Shown piece after piece: positions 1-8,261 of a DNA stretch of 64,000 bases (positions are counted from its first letter, which is position 1; each line of letters opens with the position of its first letter). The notes under the pieces were generated by a model, which had not been told where the DNA came from, searched no databases, and was given only the letters and a program-made list of their open reading frames with translations. This stretch comes from Bradyrhizobium canariense. GTDB taxonomy: Bacteria > Pseudomonadota > Alphaproteobacteria > Rhizobiales > Xanthobacteraceae. The translations under genes and the position numbers were made by a program. The stretch is from positions 224,414 to 288,413 of the forward strand of contig NZ_VSST01000042.1 in the NCBI RefSeq assembly GCF_019402665.1, in the 5' to 3' direction.

Positions 1-1115
1 CGGCGATTGGCTTCGCCCCGAGTTTTGTCGTTTTCATCGTCGCCCGGTTCCTGCAAGGCTTGGGCGGAGCCTTTATCCTACCCAACGGCCTTTCCCTGCT
101 CGGGCAGGCCTTTCCCGCCGAGAAGAAAGCCCATGCAGTGGGCATCTGGTCCGCCGCCGCGGCTGTCGCCAGCGGCGTCGCGCCCGCGATTGCCGGCGTG
201 ATCCTCGATCACGGGTCCTGGCGGACGACTTTTCTGATGCTGCTGCCCGCAGTCGCCGTCGCGCTGGCCGTAGGCACCGTGTGGATACCGGAGGACTGCC
301 CGGCCAGCCACACCCAGGTCGACGTCGGTGGCGCGGTCTTTTCGACAGTCGGGCTCGGCGGGCTAGGCGCAGGGCTGACCAGTCTGACGAACGGCTCCGG
401 TCTGAACCTTTGGGTGCTCGTCACCCTGATCGTCGGTTTGGGCGGCTTAGCCGGCCTCATCCTGACCGAACGGCGACTGGGCGACAAGGCCATGCTGCCC
501 CCGTCCCTCTTCGCCTCGCGGTCGGTCGTCGGCGCGAACCTGTTCACGGCGCTTCTCTATGGAGCGTTGACGGTCACGCTAACCTTGATCCCGTTCGTGA
601 TGATTCGGGGCGCGCACCTGCCGACGAAGGTCGCAGGCCTGGCCTTCATTCCGCTGCAAGTGCTGATTACGGTCATCTCCCCGCTCGCCGGCATGCTCTG
701 CCGCCAGTACGGCCGGCGCTTGCCATTGTTCGCCGGCGGCGCCGTTGTCGCCTTGGGATGCGCCCTGACGCTCCGTGTCGGTTCAAACGCGACCTATTGG
801 GCGGACATCTTCCCCTCCATCTTCCTGGTATCGCTGGGCATGAGCCTGGCAATCGCACCGTTGACCACCCTCGTCCTCACCTCCGTCGAGCCTGATCGCG
901 CCGGAACCGCGTCTGGTATCAACAGCGCGGTCTCACGGGCCGGATCCCTCTTCGCCATTGCCCTGCTCGGCGGCGTCCTGAAGCAGGGCGGTGCACAGCT
1001 GTTCTGGGGATTCCACATGGCGATGGCTGTCGCCGCGGTCGCGTGCGTTCTCGCCACGCTCGCGGTGTTCATTATTGAGCCAGGGCCCCACGTCGACTTC
1101 ATCCCGCCAGACTAA
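1..1115 (+). CDS. MFS drug/solute exporter, DHA2-like (5' end cut by window)
   Basis: The reading frame is open from base 3, so this gene begins before the window; 370 residues are visible. The visible part is almost entirely hydrophobic transmembrane segments joined by short basic loops, as in the 14-helix DHA2 branch of the major facilitator superfamily (proton-driven exporters of drugs or small organics in the inner membrane). The N-terminal visible part, with an Arg-Phe-Leu-Gln-Gly-Leu-Gly-Gly stretch, matches the region around helices 4-5 of these carriers. It ends 88 bases before a secreted cupin gene on the same strand, and the two may be co-transcribed. The substrate cannot be told from sequence. 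Confidence 0.85.
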   Translation, partial: AIGFAPSFVVFIVARFLQGLGGAFILPNGLSLLGQAFPAEKKAHAVGIWSAAAAVASGVAPAIAGVILDHGSWRTTFLMLLPAVAVALAVGTVWIPEDCPASHTQVDVGGAVFSTVGLGGLGAGLTSLTNGSGLNLWVLVTLIVGLGGLAGLILTERRLGDKAMLPPSLFASRSVVGANLFTALLYGALTVTLTLIPFVMIRGAHLPTKVAGLAFIPLQVLITVISPLAGMLCRQYGRRLPLFAGGAVVALGCALTLRVGSNATYWADIFPSIFLVSLGMSLAIAPLTTLVLTSVEPDRAGTASGINSAVSRAGSLFAIALLGGVLKQGGAQLFWGFHMAMAVAAVACVLATLAVFIIEPGPHVDFIPPD

Positions 1116-1203
1116 CCTCTTTGGTGGCTTAATCAGCAGACCGGCAAGGCCGGAGGAAACGATGAAGAAGGAAGACCATCCTGTAGGAAGAAGGAGAAAG
1201 CCC

Positions 1204-1623
1204 ATGAACATCCGTACCACCATCGCCGCCACCTGCGCCGCGCTGGCCTTCTCGATCACGGGCCCCATCTACGCCCACGATAGTAAAGCGCAAGCCGTCA
1301 CAAAGAACTTCGAGGCGGCCATTCCCAATATGCCTGGCAAGTCGCTGATCGCCGTGGAAGTCGATTACACGCCCGGCGCGGCCTCCGTGCCCCACACCCA
1401 CGCGAAGTCGGCCTTCATCTACGCCTATGTGATTTCGGGCGCGATCGAGTCGAAGGTGAATGACGGCGAGACGCGCATCTATCGCTCAGGCGAGAGCTGG
1501 TCCGAAGGGCCGGGCGATATCCATTCGATCAGCCGCAACGCGAGCAAGACCGAGCCGGCAAAGCTGCTCGCTGTCTTCGTCCTCGACACCAATGACGACC
1601 CTCTGACCACGCCTATCAACTAA
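1204..1623 (+). CDS. secreted cupin-domain protein
   Basis: 139 residues. The start at 1204 is chosen because a purine-rich ribosome site (AGGAAGAAGGAG) sits just upstream and because it opens on a signal peptide: a basic N-terminus, a hydrophobic core rich in Ala and Leu, and an Ala-His-Asp cleavage zone near residue 24. The rest is a single small beta-barrel cupin domain with a His-Thr-His metal-ligand pair around residues 67-69 and a later Gly-Asp-Ile-His that could supply the remaining ligand. Such small periplasmic cupins often follow transporter genes, as here, but their substrates are mostly unknown. The function is inferred only to the fold level. Confidence 0.8.
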   Translation: MNIRTTIAATCAALAFSITGPIYAHDSKAQAVTKNFEAAIPNMPGKSLIAVEVDYTPGAASVPHTHAKSAFIYAYVISGAIESKVNDGETRIYRSGESWSEGPGDIHSISRNASKTEPAKLLAVFVLDTNDDPLTTPIN

Positions 1624-1880
1624 AGCTTTAGACGGATCGTAAAACGAGTAGCCAGTTAGATTGGCCCTGCTGAGAGCGACAATGCGCCATGAAGCAGATG
1701 CGACGTTTCCATCAGGCGCAAGGCTCTCGTGGCCACGACGTAAACCTTGGTGTGATCTTCTCAGCCAAAGGTCAGGTGAGGGTCAACCTCTGTGCAATGG
1801 CTTGGCCCGTCTCTCTGAGGCTAGGCTTGGGCATAACGGCCGATGTGTTGAGCGGCAAGAGAAACAGGAGAGGTTCATCC

Positions 1881-2150
1881 ATGATCACGATGGCTGCAAC
1901 CGCATTTTCGGATTTTGCTCGTAGGACGGCTGAGTTCGTCTCGGAGTTCGCCAGTGTCATTCGCAACCTAATTATGGACGTGCGGGACAGCTACCGACCC
2001 GAGCTGCGCGACATGCGGGGCCCCGGCCCGAAATGGCGTGCCAAGCATCAGCGTTGGCCGAGATTCGGTTCTGGAGCTGCATCGCAGGAGTGGCAGCGCC
2101 GGCTGCTGCCAGTGCATATACGTCCTAACGCGACTAACCCCACCCGATAA
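1881..2150 (+). CDS. hypothetical small protein (89 aa)
   Basis: I do not recognise this protein. An ATG at 1881 is preceded by an AGGAGAGG ribosome site at good distance. The first 35 residues form a plausible amphipathic helix rich in Ala, Phe and Val. The rest is Arg/Pro-rich and looks like poorly conserved tail or read-through. It lies between the cupin and the ClpP-like gene on the same strand. It may be a real small protein with an eroded 3' end, or chance. Confidence 0.35.
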   Translation: MITMAATAFSDFARRTAEFVSEFASVIRNLIMDVRDSYRPELRDMRGPGPKWRAKHQRWPRFGSGAASQEWQRRLLPVHIRPNATNPTR

Positions 2151-2171
2151 CCGGCCGAGGTAAAGGAAATC

Positions 2172-2999
2172 ATGCTTGCTCGCTGGCCGGCCACCGGGGC
2201 TTGGATGTTGCTCAGCGCCGCCAGCCGTTGCATCGCGTTGCTCGGCCTGGTCGCCATGCTGAGCTGCTCGGCGTATGCCGGCGTGGTCCTCGAAAAACGA
2301 GGTTTGCCGATGAATTTCAGCTGGGTCGCCTGTCAGCCGAATTGCCGGAGCTGGGTCAGCGCAGTCGGCATCATCACCGCCGAGACCCCAAGCGATTTCG
2401 ATGCCTTCGCGCACGATCATCAGCTCAAGGGTGAAACGATCGTGCTGGATTCCAGCGGCGGGTCGGTCAATGACGCGATCGCGCTCGGACAGCGGTTTCG
2501 GGCGCTCGAAATGGTCACGACCGTTGGGGGGACTGTGCTTACTCCCAGCGCACGTGGCGAGCGGGCCCACGTGTCGCCCGAGGCCTACTGCGAGTCCATG
2601 TGCGTTTTTCTGCTGCTGTCGGGCAAGTCGCGTTACGTGCCTGAACGGGCGCATGTCCGCGTGCATCAAATCTGGTTGAGCTACTGCGCTGACAATGCAC
2701 GAGCCGCGAGCTACACCGCGGATGATCTCACCACTGTGGAGCGCGATATCGGACGTCTCGCCAAGTACACCTTCGACATGGGCGGCGCGGGTGATCTGCT
2801 ATCACTTTCGCTAAACGTTCCGCCCTGGGAAGATTTACATGAACTGTCCCCGGAAGAATTGCGAGTGACTAATCTCATCACTACCGACAATGCTGCTCCG
2901 CTGGGCAGCCCGAACGCAAGCCCGGTCGAGCTGTCGCCCAAATCGCTACAGGATCTCTTCGTGAGCACTGTGGCGGCGGCCTCCGCTGGGCAAGAGTAG
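2172..2999 (+). CDS. secreted ClpP-fold serine-protease-like protein
   Basis: 275 residues with an N-terminal hydrophobic segment (about residues 11-36) that reads as a signal peptide or membrane anchor. The body resembles the periplasmic ClpP/crotonase-fold family related to COG3904. A Val-Leu-Asp-Ser-Ser-Gly-Gly-Ser stretch (residues 91-98) matches the oxyanion Gly-Gly strand of ClpP. Ser142 in Glu-Ser-Met-Cys-Val-Phe-Leu-Leu aligns with the ClpP nucleophile context. His165 in Arg-Val-His-Gln aligns with the catalytic His. Several Cys (54, 58, 140, 144) suggest disulfides, which fits an oxidising compartment. The ATG at 2172 follows an AAAGGAAA site. Proteolysis is an inference; the substrate and the acid residue were not identified. 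Confidence 0.7.
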   Translation: MLARWPATGAWMLLSAASRCIALLGLVAMLSCSAYAGVVLEKRGLPMNFSWVACQPNCRSWVSAVGIITAETPSDFDAFAHDHQLKGETIVLDSSGGSVNDAIALGQRFRALEMVTTVGGTVLTPSARGERAHVSPEAYCESMCVFLLLSGKSRYVPERAHVRVHQIWLSYCADNARAASYTADDLTTVERDIGRLAKYTFDMGGAGDLLSLSLNVPPWEDLHELSPEELRVTNLITTDNAAPLGSPNASPVELSPKSLQDLFVSTVAAASAGQE

Positions 3000-3649
3000 C
3001 GAGTAGTTCTTTCGAAGGTACTGCCTCCAGACAATCAAAGGGCATCGCTGTTTCCTAAGTGTCAGAGAGCGGAAAATCTTGACCTGCCCTGCTCCGCGTC
3101 CGCTCTCCCTCAATGCGGACCTCCCCGGCTGCGGCTTCCGCGTCCGCTTTGGTAGCGCACATCCGGCCAGCCGAAAGGACGATTTCCTTATCTGTCGGAA
3201 GTGGACATCTCGAGTCGCATCCTAGATTCGTGAATCATACTCTGGTGCCGCATCGCCAACCTGCCATGCCTCGCGCCTTTTGTCCGTTCTCGTCTTTCCC
3301 GAGGCTCCCTGCGCGACCTTCGCGGCACCAGCTACGCAATCCGCGACGTCATGATTGCCAATACAGCGACTGAAACGCGGCTTAGACTTCTCTGCAGAAT
3401 GCAACGTCGGTTTCGAAGTGCCATGCGGCTGATGGCATTCCTCGCACGGCATCACGTCGCGCGGCGAGCGGCAATAACGATCGTCTATCGACTCTATGGC
3501 GAGAGGTGATTTCCCAAGCGAGCGTTGCAAGGTCATTCTCCCAAAAAAAAGCATGGTCCAATCAATTTCAGGATCAGGCACCGCTGTGGCGGTGCTCCGG
3601 CTACGGGTGTTGATTGAACGACACAAATGGCGCGAAAAGAAAGACACTG
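3000..3649. other. 650-base gap without convincing gene
   Basis: Only short, compositionally poor open frames occur here on either strand. Codon use is unlike the neighbours and the stretch is visibly less GC-rich. I see no palindrome strong enough to call a terminator and no transposase remnant. It is likely eroded accessory DNA. Confidence 0.5.
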
Positions 3650-5275
3650 ATGTCCCAGGAAGCTTATGACATTCTCATTGTTGGTGCGGGCGCGGCCGGC
3701 TGCGTCGTTGCGAGTCATCTCGCCGAACAGACCGATGCGTCGATCGCGCTTATCGAAGCAGGCGACATGGATCACGATCCGTTCATCCATATTCCTGCCG
3801 GCTTCGCAAAAATGCTGGCCCACGACCGGCATGTCTGGAAATACGAAACGATTCCCCTGCACGGCACGAAGCGAGCCTATCGCTCAGGCAAGGTGCTCGG
3901 CGGCGGCTCCTCGATCAATGCGATGTGTTACGTGCGTGGCCAAATACGCGACTACGCCGCGTGGCAAGTCGCGGTCGGCGACACCGGCAAATGGTCGTAT
4001 GAGGACCTGCTTCCCGTCTTCATGGCGCAGGAACACAACGACACCTTTCACGACGAATATCACGGAATCGATGGTGGCCTGTCGGTCCAGTTGCCGAAAG
4101 GCATCAACAAGCTGAACCAATACTGCCTCAAAGCCTTCCAGGAATATGGGCTTCCCTATAATCCCGACTATAACGGCGAGAGCCAGATAGGCGTCTCGCC
4201 TGTGCAGTCAACGGTCGGAAATCAGCGGCGGTGCAGTGCGGTCGATGCTTATCTGCGTCCGCACCTCGCCTCTGGCCGCGTCACCCTTCTCACCGGCAAG
4301 ACCGTCGTTCGCATCATCGTGGAGAACAAGCGGGCCGTTGGCGTTGAGCTCATGAACAACGGTCTGGAAAGGATCATGGCCGACGAGGTCGTGCTGTCGG
4401 CCGGCACGGTCCACAGCCCAATGATCCTCATGCACTCGGGCATCGGGCCAGCCGAGCAGCTGCGCCAGCACGGCATCACCGCGGTAGTCGATTCTCCGGA
4501 GGTGGGCGAAAATCTCCACGACCACTGCATCGTGCCGGTCCGTGCCTATGTAAACGGCGATCTCGGCTATCAGGCAGCCGCGCAGGGTCTCGGAACCGTG
4601 AAGGCGGGCTTACGCTACTACGTCACTAAGGATGGTCCGGCGTCGGGTAACGGCATCGAGACGGTTTCTCACTGGAATCCGTCGGACTTCGCCGCCGAAC
4701 CGACGATCCAATGCTATCACGTGCCTATCATTGCGGCCGATGGAATCAGCCCGACGGGCGACCGCTCGGGCATCACCTTCGAACTCGTGGTGCTTCAGCC
4801 GAAGAGTCGTGGCTGGGTGCGGCTGGCCGACAGCGACCCGAGATCGATGCCGCTCATCAACCCGAACTTCATGGGCGAGGAAGAAGACCTGAGGGCTGCG
4901 GTGGAAGCGGTGCGCGCGGTCCGCAAGGTCATGGAGCAGGAGTCGCTGGCGCCAGTGATCGCGGAAGAGATCGAGCCCGGCCCGCGCCTCCAGTCGGACG
5001 CCGAGATCGGCGAATGGGTGAAGCGTGTCGTGACGACTATGTTTCACCCGGTCGGGACGTGCCGGATGGGCCAGGATGCGCGATCTGTGGTCGATGCAAG
5101 GCTTAGGGTCCGCGGGGTCGACGGTCTGCGGGTAATCGACGCCTCTATCATGCCGAACATCACCAGTGGCAATACCAACGCCCCGACCCAGGCGCTCGCG
5201 CGCCACGGCACGGGGATGTTGGTCGACGATCTGAAGCTGACTAAGGGAGTCCTGGCGCAAGCCGAAGTAGCCTGA
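3650..5275 (+). CDS. GMC-family flavin oxidoreductase (choline-dehydrogenase-like)
   Basis: 541 residues from the ATG at 3650; an in-frame TTG at 3614 would add 12 residues but has no better ribosome site. The FAD-binding GAGAAG lies at residues 12-17, followed by Ile-Glu-Ala-Gly. GMC signature 1 (GGGSSINAM) is at about 84-92, and signature 2 (SAGTVHSP) near 258. The C-terminal catalytic region carries Phe-His-Pro-Val-Gly-Thr-Cys-Arg-Met-Gly and then Asn-Thr-Asn-Ala-Pro, giving the usual His/Asn active-site pair. These enzymes oxidise alcohol groups in the cytoplasm or at the membrane. Similarity to BetA does not prove choline as substrate, and no betaine-aldehyde dehydrogenase is adjacent. 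Confidence 0.9.
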   Translation: MSQEAYDILIVGAGAAGCVVASHLAEQTDASIALIEAGDMDHDPFIHIPAGFAKMLAHDRHVWKYETIPLHGTKRAYRSGKVLGGGSSINAMCYVRGQIRDYAAWQVAVGDTGKWSYEDLLPVFMAQEHNDTFHDEYHGIDGGLSVQLPKGINKLNQYCLKAFQEYGLPYNPDYNGESQIGVSPVQSTVGNQRRCSAVDAYLRPHLASGRVTLLTGKTVVRIIVENKRAVGVELMNNGLERIMADEVVLSAGTVHSPMILMHSGIGPAEQLRQHGITAVVDSPEVGENLHDHCIVPVRAYVNGDLGYQAAAQGLGTVKAGLRYYVTKDGPASGNGIETVSHWNPSDFAAEPTIQCYHVPIIAADGISPTGDRSGITFELVVLQPKSRGWVRLADSDPRSMPLINPNFMGEEEDLRAAVEAVRAVRKVMEQESLAPVIAEEIEPGPRLQSDAEIGEWVKRVVTTMFHPVGTCRMGQDARSVVDARLRVRGVDGLRVIDASIMPNITSGNTNAPTQALARHGTGMLVDDLKLTKGVLAQAEVA

Positions 5276-5425
5276 GTAGACACTCATCGACGGCGGAATC
5301 GACCCTGTCGTTCACGTCGAAGGGCCGAGTTTCCGCAAACGTGCAGCTCGAATTCGCACAATTGCTAGTTCAGAGCCATCCTCCGCGAATAGTAAGGCTG
5401 CATCAACCCTGAAGGAGGCAACAAA

Positions 5426-5941
5426 ATGAGGATTGAGGATGCGAGAAAGCGCCGCGAGGCGCCGCTCGACACGCCGAGTAATCTCGGCTGCAACGCCACC
5501 AAGGATATTTCGGCCGCCCTCACTGTGCTTCTGGCGGACGTGTTCGCGCTTTACGTCAAGACCAAGAACTTCCATTGGAACATATCAGGCCCACATTTCC
5601 GGGATTATCACCTCCTTCTTGACGCGCAGGCTGCGCAGATTTTCGCGATGACGGACAACATCGCGGAAAGAGCGCGCAAGATCGGCGGCACAACGATCCG
5701 CTCGATCGGCCATATCGCGACGGTGAAGCATATCGCGGACAATGACGCGGATTTCGTCACTGCCGAAGACATGCTGGCCGAGCTGAAGGAAGACAACCTG
5801 GCACTCACGCAACGCATGCGGCAGACCCGCAATGTTTGCGACGAGCACGGCGATGTAGCCACGGCCAGCCTGATCGAAAACTGGATCGACGAGGCGGAAC
5901 ATCGCACATGGTTCCTGTTCGAGACGACCAGGAGAGCTTGA
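5426..5941 (+). CDS. dps: Dps-family ferritin-like protein
   Basis: 171 residues, the normal length for Dps. A strong ribosome site (GAAGGAGG) precedes the ATG. The ferroxidase signature is intact: Lys-Asn-Phe-His-Trp-Asn around residues 50-55, then Phe-Arg-Asp-Tyr-His and an Asp-x3-Glu pattern on the following helix, which form the inter-subunit iron site. The N-terminus is short and basic (Arg/Lys), as in Dps proteins that bind DNA. The protein is expected to form a 12-mer that oxidises and stores iron while consuming hydrogen peroxide. Its neighbours (flavin oxidoreductase, glutathione-reductase-like enzyme) suggest an oxidative-stress group. Confidence 0.9.
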   Translation: MRIEDARKRREAPLDTPSNLGCNATKDISAALTVLLADVFALYVKTKNFHWNISGPHFRDYHLLLDAQAAQIFAMTDNIAERARKIGGTTIRSIGHIATVKHIADNDADFVTAEDMLAELKEDNLALTQRMRQTRNVCDEHGDVATASLIENWIDEAEHRTWFLFETTRRA

Positions 5942-6193
5942 CCGCATGCGAACGCTCGCCGCCGAAAGCAGGCGTGGTTCCGGAGCGAGGCCGCACGGCT
6001 GCACTGATCGTCGAGGGATGCGCTGAGCCGAAGTCCAAAAACACGATGCATCAAAGTTCGAGCTGGCAGCGTGTGGCTTCACTCTCGGCCATTTGAATGC
6101 CGGAGTGAGAGCAGGTGTAGACGGACGTTCGCCCTCGCGCATGCGCGGACCGTGCGATCAGCGCACGCATTTCGACCGGCGGCATAGAATGGA

Positions 6194-7714
6194 TTGGATA
6201 CTGACTTGAACGACACAGATTTATTGCAGGACTCCCCAGGCGTGTCAAAATCGGCGAAGGCGCCAGCACCTTGCAGTGAAGCGGAGTTCGACGTCGACTT
6301 GTTCGTGATTGGCGGGGGGTCGGGAGGCATCCGCGCCGCGCGCGTCGCCTCGGGACACGGCGCCAAAGTGATGCTCGCCGAGGAGTATCGGCTGGGAGGG
6401 ACATGTGTCATCCGCGGCTGCGTGCCGAAGAAATTGTTCGTGTACGCGAGCCGTTTCAGCGACTCGTTCGACGAGGCCGCGGAATTCGGCTGGCGCTTTT
6501 CAGTCCCGCATTTCGATTGGCCGTCATTAGTCGCCGCGAAGGACCGGGAGATCACGCGGCTGGAGGGGCTCTACGTCACCGGTCAACAAGGCGCGGGCGT
6601 AGAGGTCGTGAGATCTCGCGCTGTGCTCGAGGATGCGCATACGGTGCGCCTCCTCGAAGACGGCCGCCGCGTACGCGCGCGCACGATCTTGATCGCGACG
6701 GGCGCACACCCCGAACTGCCTCCCTTCGAAGGCATTGAACTCGGTATCACCTCCGACGGCGTCTTCGACTTGAAGACTTTCCCGAGAAAGCTTGTCATCG
6801 GCGGCGCTGGATACATCGCGATGGAGTTTGCCGGTCTGTTTGCCGCGCTGGGAAGCGACGTCACCGTCGTTTGTCGCGGGAGCAATGTGCTCCGCGGCTT
6901 TGACGAGGACGTGCGCCAGGCGGTCGCCGCGTCCTACACGAACCGTGGCATTAAACTGATGTTCGGCGACAGCATCCGCCGCCTCCGACGACGGCACACG
7001 GGCGTCGGCGGTGGCGACCATTCAGGAGGAATCGACGTTACCACCGAACAAGGCGGAAGGCTGGTGGCCGACCAGGTGCTGCTCGCCTTCGGCCGCACCC
7101 CGAACACGACCTCGCTCGGGCTCGACCGCGCAGGGGTCAAGACTGGGGCAGACGGCGCTATCATTGTCGACGCAAACTCGCGCACAAACATTCCGAACAT
7201 CTACGCGGTGGGCGATGTGTCGAACCAATTCAACCTGACGCCAGTCGCGATACGCGAGGGCCATGCGTTCGCCGACACCGTGTTTGGCAAGAAAGCTTGG
7301 CAGGTCGACTACTCCAATGTGCCGACCGCGGTCTTCTCCAGCCCCGAGATCGGCACCGTTGGCCTGACGGAGCTGGAAGCGAGGGCGCAATACCTTGCTG
7401 TCGACGTCTACAAGGTCCGCTTCCGCCCGCTGAAGGCAGCCGTAACGGGCGATTGCGAGGCCAGGCTTCTGAAGGTCGTCGTGGATTGCGAGTCTGACCG
7501 GATCCTTGGGATCCATATCTTCGCTGATGAGGCCAGCGAGATGATCCAGGTGCTAGCCATCGCCGTCGGCAGCGGAGCCACTATGAAAGACTTTATGTCG
7601 GTCATGGCCGTGCACCCGACAGTCGGCGAGGAGATCGTTGCAATTCAGACCCCGACCGTACGTTACGACCGGCGCGACGCGTCAACGCCGCTCGTCCCAG
7701 GCGCCTCCGTTTGA
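6194..7714 (+). CDS. gor: glutathione-disulfide reductase
   Basis: Up to 506 residues. The pyridine-nucleotide disulfide oxidoreductase layout is complete: FAD Gly-Gly-Gly-Ser-Gly-Gly near residue 38, the redox pair in GGTCVIRGCVPKK, the NADPH-binding segment starting Gly-Gly-Ala-Gly-Tyr-Ile, the second FAD motif Ala-Val-Gly-Asp-Val, and the dimer-interface His-Pro-Thr-x2-Glu-Glu. It should reduce glutathione disulfide with NADPH in the cytoplasm. The start is uncertain: a TTG at 6194 gives about 35 extra N-terminal residues, and a GTG at 6242 would shorten it. A small His/Gly-rich insertion (around residues 272-282) is unusual. The gene lies next to dps. Confidence 0.85.
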   Translation: MDTDLNDTDLLQDSPGVSKSAKAPAPCSEAEFDVDLFVIGGGSGGIRAARVASGHGAKVMLAEEYRLGGTCVIRGCVPKKLFVYASRFSDSFDEAAEFGWRFSVPHFDWPSLVAAKDREITRLEGLYVTGQQGAGVEVVRSRAVLEDAHTVRLLEDGRRVRARTILIATGAHPELPPFEGIELGITSDGVFDLKTFPRKLVIGGAGYIAMEFAGLFAALGSDVTVVCRGSNVLRGFDEDVRQAVAASYTNRGIKLMFGDSIRRLRRRHTGVGGGDHSGGIDVTTEQGGRLVADQVLLAFGRTPNTTSLGLDRAGVKTGADGAIIVDANSRTNIPNIYAVGDVSNQFNLTPVAIREGHAFADTVFGKKAWQVDYSNVPTAVFSSPEIGTVGLTELEARAQYLAVDVYKVRFRPLKAAVTGDCEARLLKVVVDCESDRILGIHIFADEASEMIQVLAIAVGSGATMKDFMSVMAVHPTVGEEIVAIQTPTVRYDRRDASTPLVPGASV

Positions 7715-8057
7715 GGTGGCCGGCGCGTGCGCGGGCGCGACCGCGACGCGTTTGGGGTACCTGCTCGGCTTGGATGTAGCCGCCGATAGGAAGCTCGACC
7801 TGGGGCCAGCCAGCGGGAGCCAATGAGGCCTTTCCAGAACTCATGGACCGCTTTGCGTCATCAGCCGCCTCCCGTCACCTGAGGCTTGGGGCCACCAGCT
7901 CCGACCTTTCTGCACGCCGCAATACGCCACACTACTCACTTGGCGAAAGCAGGATCGAAGTTTGGCCTCCATCAGGTTAGTGGAAGTCACTTTGAAGAGG
8001 ACCCAGCTATGAAAGGACCAAAACCTACGCCAGACCACGCCGTAGCAGCCTTTCCCA
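7715..8057. other. gap with no recognisable gene
   Basis: 343 bases between gor and the guaA 3' fragment. The open frames here have no supported start or domain. If the guaA repeat marks an element boundary, this is the sequence immediately outside or inside that boundary. Confidence 0.4.
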
Positions 8058-8197
8058 CTACTCCCACGCAATCGTCTCAGGCTGCTTGTTCGTCACGTTG
8101 TAGACCACCCGGTTCACGCCCTTCACCTCGTTGATGATGCGCGCCGCGGTCTCGCCCAAGAACTTCATGTCGAACTGGTAAAAGTCCGCGGTCATGC
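8058..8197 (-). pseudogene. guaA 3'-end fragment (putative attachment-site copy)
   Basis: The minus strand encodes the last 46 codons of GuaA, beginning Met-Thr-Ala-Asp-Phe-Tyr-Gln-Phe-Asp and ending in Trp-Glu and a TAG stop, exactly as in the intact gene at 9302. By hand alignment about 15 of 138 bases differ, with no insertions or deletions, and the similarity stops abruptly at 8197/9441. The longest identical run is 31 bases (8113-8143 against 9357-9387). There is no start or upstream gene body. A 3'-end fragment in direct orientation is what site-specific integration into guaA leaves. Confidence 0.88.
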
Positions 8198-8261
8198 GCG
8201 CATTGCAAGCTTTTATGCACTGTCACCGCAATTCCCTAATCCAACATATTCCTATCGATAC

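Noticed and set aside
1661..1924. TTG-initiated frame of 87 codons
   Set aside because: Overlaps the better-supported frame at 1881 and has no coding character.
3222..3647. Minus-strand frame of 141 codons with a Cys-x2-Cys-His
   Set aside because: A single CxxCH is not enough for a cytochrome. There is no signal peptide, the start lacks a ribosome site and composition is poor.
7886..8134. Plus-strand frame of 82 codons over the guaA fragment
   Set aside because: It runs antisense into the guaA remnant and lacks a ribosome site and domain.
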